Positions 14,503 through 17,466 of a DNA stretch of 17,466 nucleotides are shown here, piece by piece. This DNA is from JAGOPO01 sp035524755 (GTDB lineage Bacteria; Patescibacteriota; Minisyncoccia; 2-02-FULL-40-12; GWA2-44-9), in assembly GCA_035524755.1 (NCBI GenBank), contig DATKOD010000008.1, positions 1 to 17,466 of the forward strand, read 5' to 3'. Position 1 is the first letter of the stretch; each line of letters begins with the position of its first letter. Below the pieces are notes generated by a model. It did no database searches, was not told the DNA's origin, and saw nothing but the letters and a program-made list of their open reading frames with translations. The position numbers and the translations under genes were made by a program.

Positions 14503-15055
14503 AGGAACGGGTCGAACTGACGAACACACAGTGGTCGGCGAGGATTCGGGCGGCGTGCATATTGTGCGTCTGCTCCCAGATACGGAAGAGCCGCACGATT
14601 TCGTTCGCCGAACTGCCGGATCCGGTGAGACCCATGCGCGCCAGCAGATCCGCAAGGAGCCCGAACTGCCGGGAAAGCTCGCAGAACGGCGCACCATCGT
14701 CCACCTGGCGGTAGGCCATGGGACCGATCGACAGGTAGAAGTCGATGTTCGACGCCCGATGCGGGCGGCAATCTTCACGCATCCACCAGAGGCCACAGAA
14801 GATGAGGGACACATCCCCCACCATTCGGAACCGCTCCTTGCGCAGACTCGGCGGAATGCCCCGCTGCATCGCCCTGGCCAGGTGCGGCGCAAGCGGTTCG
14901 TCAGGCCAGTAGCGTCCCTGCAGCTGACCCCGGAGCAGGAATACGACATATGCCTTCGTGCGGTCGTCGATATGCGCCCCCGTCTTTTCGGCCGTTTCAC
15001 TCAGACTGTTGATGAGATATTCATCGATGCCCTTGTGCACCTGAATGTCACCCAT
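14489..15055 (-). CDS. Conserved-looking cytoplasmic protein, unknown function
   Basis: 188 residues with no signal peptide or membrane helix. The core reads DRTKAYVVFLLRGQLQGRYW (31-50), MVGDVSLIFCGLWW (78-91), NIDFYLSIGPMAYRQVDD (103-120) and FCELSRQFGLLADLLARMG (124-142). The pattern GD-x-SLI, then (I)DFY-x-x-x-G-x-x-AY, then F-x-x-L-x-x-x-F recalls uncharacterised proteins of scattered bacteria that I remember but cannot name; no catalytic motif stands out. The start ATG (15053-15055) has a strong GGAGG Shine-Dalgarno site four bases upstream (15060-15064), the only first-in-unit gene here with both that site and a leader long enough to use it. The gene has its own promoter and terminator and is probably monocistronic. 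Confidence 0.8.
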   Translation of the reverse strand: MGDIQVHKGIDEYLINSLSETAEKTGAHIDDRTKAYVVFLLRGQLQGRYWPDEPLAPHLARAMQRGIPPSLRKERFRMVGDVSLIFCGLWWMREDCRPHRASNIDFYLSIGPMAYRQVDDGAPFCELSRQFGLLADLLARMGLTGSGSSANEIVRLFRIWEQTHNMHAARILADHCVFVSSTRSSTPS

Positions 15056-15059
15056 CGTG

Positions 15060-15064
15060 CCTCC
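15060..15064 (-). promoter_or_regulatory. Strong Shine-Dalgarno site of the 188-residue gene
   Basis: GGAGG on the - strand, separated from the ATG by CACG. It fixes the start of this gene and stands out because nearly all other genes in the window lack such a site. Confidence 0.75.
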
Positions 15065-15080
15065 AAAGAACGTGGGTCCG

Positions 15081-15086
15081 AGTGTA
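15081..15086 (-). promoter_or_regulatory. Promoter of the 188-residue gene (-10 TACACT)
   Basis: TACACT on the - strand, without a TGn extension, gives a predicted start near 15074 and a leader of about 18 bases that contains the GGAGG site. The box begins 2 bases beyond the stop of the ABC-2 permease gene, and no terminator intervenes. Confidence 0.45.
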
Positions 15087-15088
15087 CG

Positions 15089-16180
15089 CTATTGTTCCCG
15101 TTCTGAGAAGCTGAACGAGTAGGTCGCGGCGGCGATGAGGACGACCCCCCAGACAAGCATGCCCAACAGGTCCCATTTGATGTCGCCGAAGCCCGCAGCC
15201 TTGGTCATGACATCGCGCAAGGCGGATGAGAAGAAGCTCAGCGGCAGGAATTTCGCGATAGTCTGGAGCCAGTCCGGCATGGATGTCAGCGGGAAGAAGA
15301 CGCCGCCCAGGAACATCATGGGAAATACCATGAGGTTCGCGAAGACCGGCACCGATTCCATCGTCTTCGCCAGACCGGAGATCGTGAATCCCAGTCCGAG
15401 GAACATGAGCGCACCCATGATGACCGCGAGCAGTACGAGCAGATAGGAACCGACGATGGTCGCCTTCAGCATCAGTAACCCGACCGCGATGAAGATGGCG
15501 GTCTGGATGACCGAAACGGTAAGACGCGTAACGGCGTTGGCAGCGACGAACTGGAACGGTTGCAGCGGAGTCGCCAACAGGCGCTTGAGCACGCCCTTCT
15601 CCTTATACTGGACGAACAGGAACGCGACCGAGAACACCGACATCTGCATCACCGACATCGCGATGAGACCGGGAAGCAAGAAGTCGATGTAGGACAGGTT
15701 CCGCGAATCTACGTGCTGGGGCACGACCGAGAAGTACGTCGGAGCGTGTGCCATCGCCAGACTGGCCTTATCGAGATAGGTGCTCAGAATGGACTGCACC
15801 GCCTGCGCCTGCCCGGCCTGCGAATCGTTCACGTACACGATGAGCTGCTGCGTGGTGGTACCGGCGCCGTCGATGAAGTTCGACGGGATGTTGAGCACGA
15901 CAGTCCGGTTCCCATCCTTGAGCTGCGCCACTTCGTCGGTGAGCGTCCCTTGGTGGATCTTGAATACCGCGATGCCCGACAGCTGATTGATGAATTGCTG
16001 GGTCTGCGGCTGCGGAGCAACCACAGAGACGCCGACGTCATACACCTGCGGCTTGTCGAATCCGATGACGCCGAAGATGAGCATGATGATCAACGGCATG
16101 AACAGCGTGAAGAACGCCGCCTGCTTGTTGCGGACGAACATCATCATCGAAGACTTCGTGAGTTTGAAGAATGTGTCCAT
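15089..16180 (-). CDS. ABC-2 type transporter permease
   Basis: 363 residues with the YhfN/DrrB-like long form layout: an N-terminal helix at about 21-40, an extracytoplasmic domain of roughly 120 residues (about 42-163), then five helices at about 165-190, 220-240, 243-268, 275-300 and 338-356. Typical elements are YIDFLLPGLIAMSVMQ (164-179), YKEKGVLKRLLATPL (192-206) and FPMMFLGGVFFPL (286-298). With the preceding ATPase it forms an exporter for lipids, drugs or polysaccharides; the substrate is unknown. ATG at 16178-16180 is chosen because it starts MDTFFKLTKSS and lies two bases after the ATPase stop (TAA-CC-ATG); the longer frame is embedded in the ATPase gene. No Shine-Dalgarno site is seen. 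Confidence 0.92.
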   Translation of the reverse strand: MDTFFKLTKSSMMMFVRNKQAAFFTLFMPLIIMLIFGVIGFDKPQVYDVGVSVVAPQPQTQQFINQLSGIAVFKIHQGTLTDEVAQLKDGNRTVVLNIPSNFIDGAGTTTQQLIVYVNDSQAGQAQAVQSILSTYLDKASLAMAHAPTYFSVVPQHVDSRNLSYIDFLLPGLIAMSVMQMSVFSVAFLFVQYKEKGVLKRLLATPLQPFQFVAANAVTRLTVSVIQTAIFIAVGLLMLKATIVGSYLLVLLAVIMGALMFLGLGFTISGLAKTMESVPVFANLMVFPMMFLGGVFFPLTSMPDWLQTIAKFLPLSFFSSALRDVMTKAAGFGDIKWDLLGMLVWGVVLIAAATYSFSFSEREQ

Positions 16181-16182
16181 GG

Positions 16183-17091
16183 TTATTCGCGAAGCGAGTG
16201 ACCCGTCTTGTGGAGGAACACGTCCTCCATGTTCGCCTGCTCTTGGACCACGGGTTTCGTGAAGCCTGAATCCAGGAGTTCGCGGATGAGCGCGCGCGGT
16301 GAATCCAAGGCGATGATCTTGCCGTGGTCGACGATAGCGATGCGGTCGCACAGAACTTCGGCTTCGTCCATGTAGTGCGTCGTCAGGACGACCGTGGTAC
16401 CGCGGGCTTTGATCTTCTGCACCAGATCCCAGAGGTTGCGGCGTGCCTGCGGATCCAAGCCCGTCGTCGGCTCGTCCAAGAACAGGACGACCGGGTCGTT
16501 GACCAGCGCGACGGCGATGGAGAAGCGCTGCTTCTGTCCGCCGGAAAGTTCCTTCACCTGACTGGCCGCCTTCTCCTGAAGGTCGACGTCTGCGAGTAAT
16601 TCCATCGCATCGACCGTCCGGCCGTACATGGCCGCGAACAGATCGATGATCTCGCGCAATGACAAACCGTCGAAGAACGTCGAGGCCTGCAATTGCACAC
16701 CGATGACGTGTTTGACCTCATTGGTCTGATGCGCGACATCCTTGCCGTCGACGATGACCGTACCGGAGTTCGCGCTCTTCAGTCCCTCGATGATCTCGAG
16801 GGTCGTGGTCTTGCCGGCACCGTTCGGGCCCAGGATGCCGAACACCTCGCCGCGGTTCACGGTGAACGAAATGCCGTCCACGGCCGCCAGGTCGCCGTAT
16901 CGCTTCACCAGGTCAGTGACCTCGATGACATGGCCATTGGAGATGACCGGAGCCGCGTGATCCTCGAGCGAGAGAGCGTCGATGAGCTGTTCCATGCCCC
17001 ATCCTGCGGCCAGAAGCGCCTCGGCGGTCTGCCGGGAGGTCATGCCTGCCTTCTTGGATTCTGTGATGTAGCTGACCAGTTCAGTGCGCAT
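16183..17091 (-). CDS. ABC-2 exporter ATPase with N-terminal helical (UBA-like) domain
   Basis: 302 residues. The ABC domain (about 54-302, DrrA/CcmA-like) has Walker A GPNGAGKTT at 88-96, Q-loop Q133, signature LSGGQKQR at 182-189, Walker B VVLFLDEP at 201-208, D-loop GLD at 211-213 and switch His H239. Before it sits a separate helical domain of about 45 residues: VSYITESKKAGMTSRQTAEA, then LLAAGWGMEQLIDALSLED. This short domain with the AGM...LLAAGW...AL pattern resembles a module I associate with N-termini of various Patescibacteria membrane-linked proteins; the UBA-like label is an inference from its three-helix look. I chose ATG at 17089-17091 since the upstream frame overlaps the -10 box. 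The leader is about five bases with no Shine-Dalgarno site. It is coupled to the permease gene. Confidence 0.93.
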   Translation of the reverse strand: MRTELVSYITESKKAGMTSRQTAEALLAAGWGMEQLIDALSLEDHAAPVISNGHVIEVTDLVKRYGDLAAVDGISFTVNRGEVFGILGPNGAGKTTTLEIIEGLKSANSGTVIVDGKDVAHQTNEVKHVIGVQLQASTFFDGLSLREIIDLFAAMYGRTVDAMELLADVDLQEKAASQVKELSGGQKQRFSIAVALVNDPVVLFLDEPTTGLDPQARRNLWDLVQKIKARGTTVVLTTHYMDEAEVLCDRIAIVDHGKIIALDSPRALIRELLDSGFTKPVVQEQANMEDVFLHKTGHSLRE

Positions 17092-17102
17092 AAGCGGGTA
17101 AG

Positions 17103-17131
17103 AGTATAACACGGGTTATCGAAAAAAACAA
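17103..17131 (-). promoter_or_regulatory. Promoter of the ABC-2 exporter operon
   Basis: The - strand has TTGTTT (17126-17131) as a possible -35, a 17-base spacer, and TGT-TATACT (17103-17111) as extended -10. The -35 is part of the upstream terminator's T-tract. Predicted start is near 17096, five bases before the ATG. It shares a 15-base core with the C39-like gene promoter. Confidence 0.7.
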
Positions 17132-17151
17132 GGGGCCCATTCCTGGGCCCC
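17122..17151 (-). terminator. Rho-independent terminator of the right-edge gene
   Basis: GGGGCCCA (17132-17139) and TGGGCCCC (17144-17151) form a perfect 8-bp stem with a 4-base loop; on the - strand it is followed by TTGTTTTTTT. It begins 7 bases beyond the stop of the right-edge gene. Confidence 0.92.
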
Positions 17152-17158
17152 CGTGGGA

Positions 17159-17466
17159 CTAGCTGACGGCCGCGAGGATGTCCTCGGCGACGGGGGCCTT
17201 CTGCCCGGCCAGGACGGTGAACGTCCCGCGGAGCCCCTTGAGGACGTGGCCGTTGAGCGCGCCCTCGTCCTTGAGCCTCCGGAGCGTCTGCGGGATGAGT
17301 CCCGCGATGGTGAGCCGCTTGGCCCCGATGGCCTTCTGATAGAGGACGAACGCGTTCCCGGGGTTGAGCCTGATGAACGTCTCGACGCGGAGCTCGACCG
17401 GGTCGCGGCTCAGCTCGCAGTGGAGCAGGTCGCGGCAGTCGACCATCTCGTTCGTGGGCTCGGAGA
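17159..17466 (-). CDS. Unknown protein, probably 5' partial
   Basis: The frame ends with TAG at 17159-17161 and stays open to the window edge. An ATG at 17444-17446 would give 95 residues (MVDCRDLLHCELSRDPVELR onward), but the codons before it are also open and I see no Shine-Dalgarno site or promoter in the 20 bases available, so the true start probably lies outside. The visible part is soluble, with a stretch NPGNAFVLYQKAIGAKRLTI and a C-terminus APVAEDILAAVS. I do not recognise a family. A strong terminator directly after the stop supports it as a real gene. Confidence 0.6.
   Translation of the reverse strand, partial: SEPTNEMVDCRDLLHCELSRDPVELRVETFIRLNPGNAFVLYQKAIGAKRLTIAGLIPQTLRRLKDEGALNGHVLKGLRGTFTVLAGQKAPVAEDILAAVS

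Noticed and set aside
14531..15106. A 191-codon + strand frame opposite the 188-residue gene
   Set aside because: The - strand gene has promoter, strong Shine-Dalgarno site and terminator; the + frame has none and is Arg/His-rich.
16181..16351. 57-residue N-terminal extension of the ABC-2 permease
   Set aside because: It lies wholly within the ATPase gene in another frame and is Arg/Pro/Gly-rich; the ATG at 16180 directly precedes the first helix region.
1..17466. UGA recoding as in Gracilibacteria/Absconditabacteria
   Set aside because: TGA ends at least six genes at sensible family lengths or operon junctions, and no family motif is interrupted by in-frame TGA.
1..17466. tRNA, rRNA, insertion sequence, phage or toxin-antitoxin content
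   Set aside because: No tRNA-like cloverleaf, transposase motif, terminal inverted repeats or toxin-antitoxin pair was seen on either strand.

Overview
The window looks like a chromosomal segment of an uncultivated, streamlined bacterium, most probably of the Candidate Phyla Radiation (Patescibacteria, Parcubacteria-like). This rests on family recognition, not a search. The pointers are a bactofilin-like beta-helix with an export signal and membrane helices, a TM-anchored C39-like peptidase, a cysteine-rich PKD surface protein, a short MurJ, an ABC ATPase carrying a small helical N-terminal domain of a kind common in that group, tiny intergenic gaps, and several unrecognised small proteins. 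TGA ends many genes, so the code is the standard bacterial one and not the UGA=Gly code of Gracilibacteria/SR1. No tRNA, rRNA, insertion sequence or CRISPR array is visible, and no stretch over 300 bases lacks a gene.

Layout: the 3' end of an unknown + strand gene with a terminator (1-133); typA/bipA (-); a newly spotted small basic ORF coupled to a GlcD-type FAD-linked oxidase (-, 2026-3820); a + strand pair made of a membrane-anchored protein and a large exported Cys-rich/PKD protein (3855-6481); an exported bactofilin-like membrane protein (-); a coiled-coil protein coupled to a Cas4/RecB-like PD-(D/E)XK nuclease (-, 7664-8745); a MacA-MacB-type efflux operon (-, 8769-12305); murJ (+, 12346-13686); a C39-like exported peptidase (-); a 188-residue unknown protein (-); an ABC-2 exporter operon of ATPase plus permease (-, 15089-17091); and a partial unknown gene (-) entering from the right edge. 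The common theme is the cell envelope: lipid II flipping, two exporters, exported peptidase, surface protein and extracytoplasmic beta-helix.

The most striking property is how genes are expressed. Almost every transcription unit has a recognisable -10 box, mostly an extended one (consensus near CGTGnTATAmT), set so close to the start codon that the mRNA should begin at, or within a few bases of, the start codon. Three genes have exactly six bases between the -10 box and ATG. Downstream genes start within a few bases of the preceding stop codon and lack Shine-Dalgarno sites, suggesting translation by re-initiation. The one first-in-unit gene with a strong Shine-Dalgarno site and a leader long enough to use it is the 188-residue unknown. 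Two divergent gene pairs (3820/3855 and 12311/12346) share identical promoter geometry. Following this rule revealed the 45-codon leaderless ORF at 3683-3820. All promoter and start calls are read from sequence and untested.
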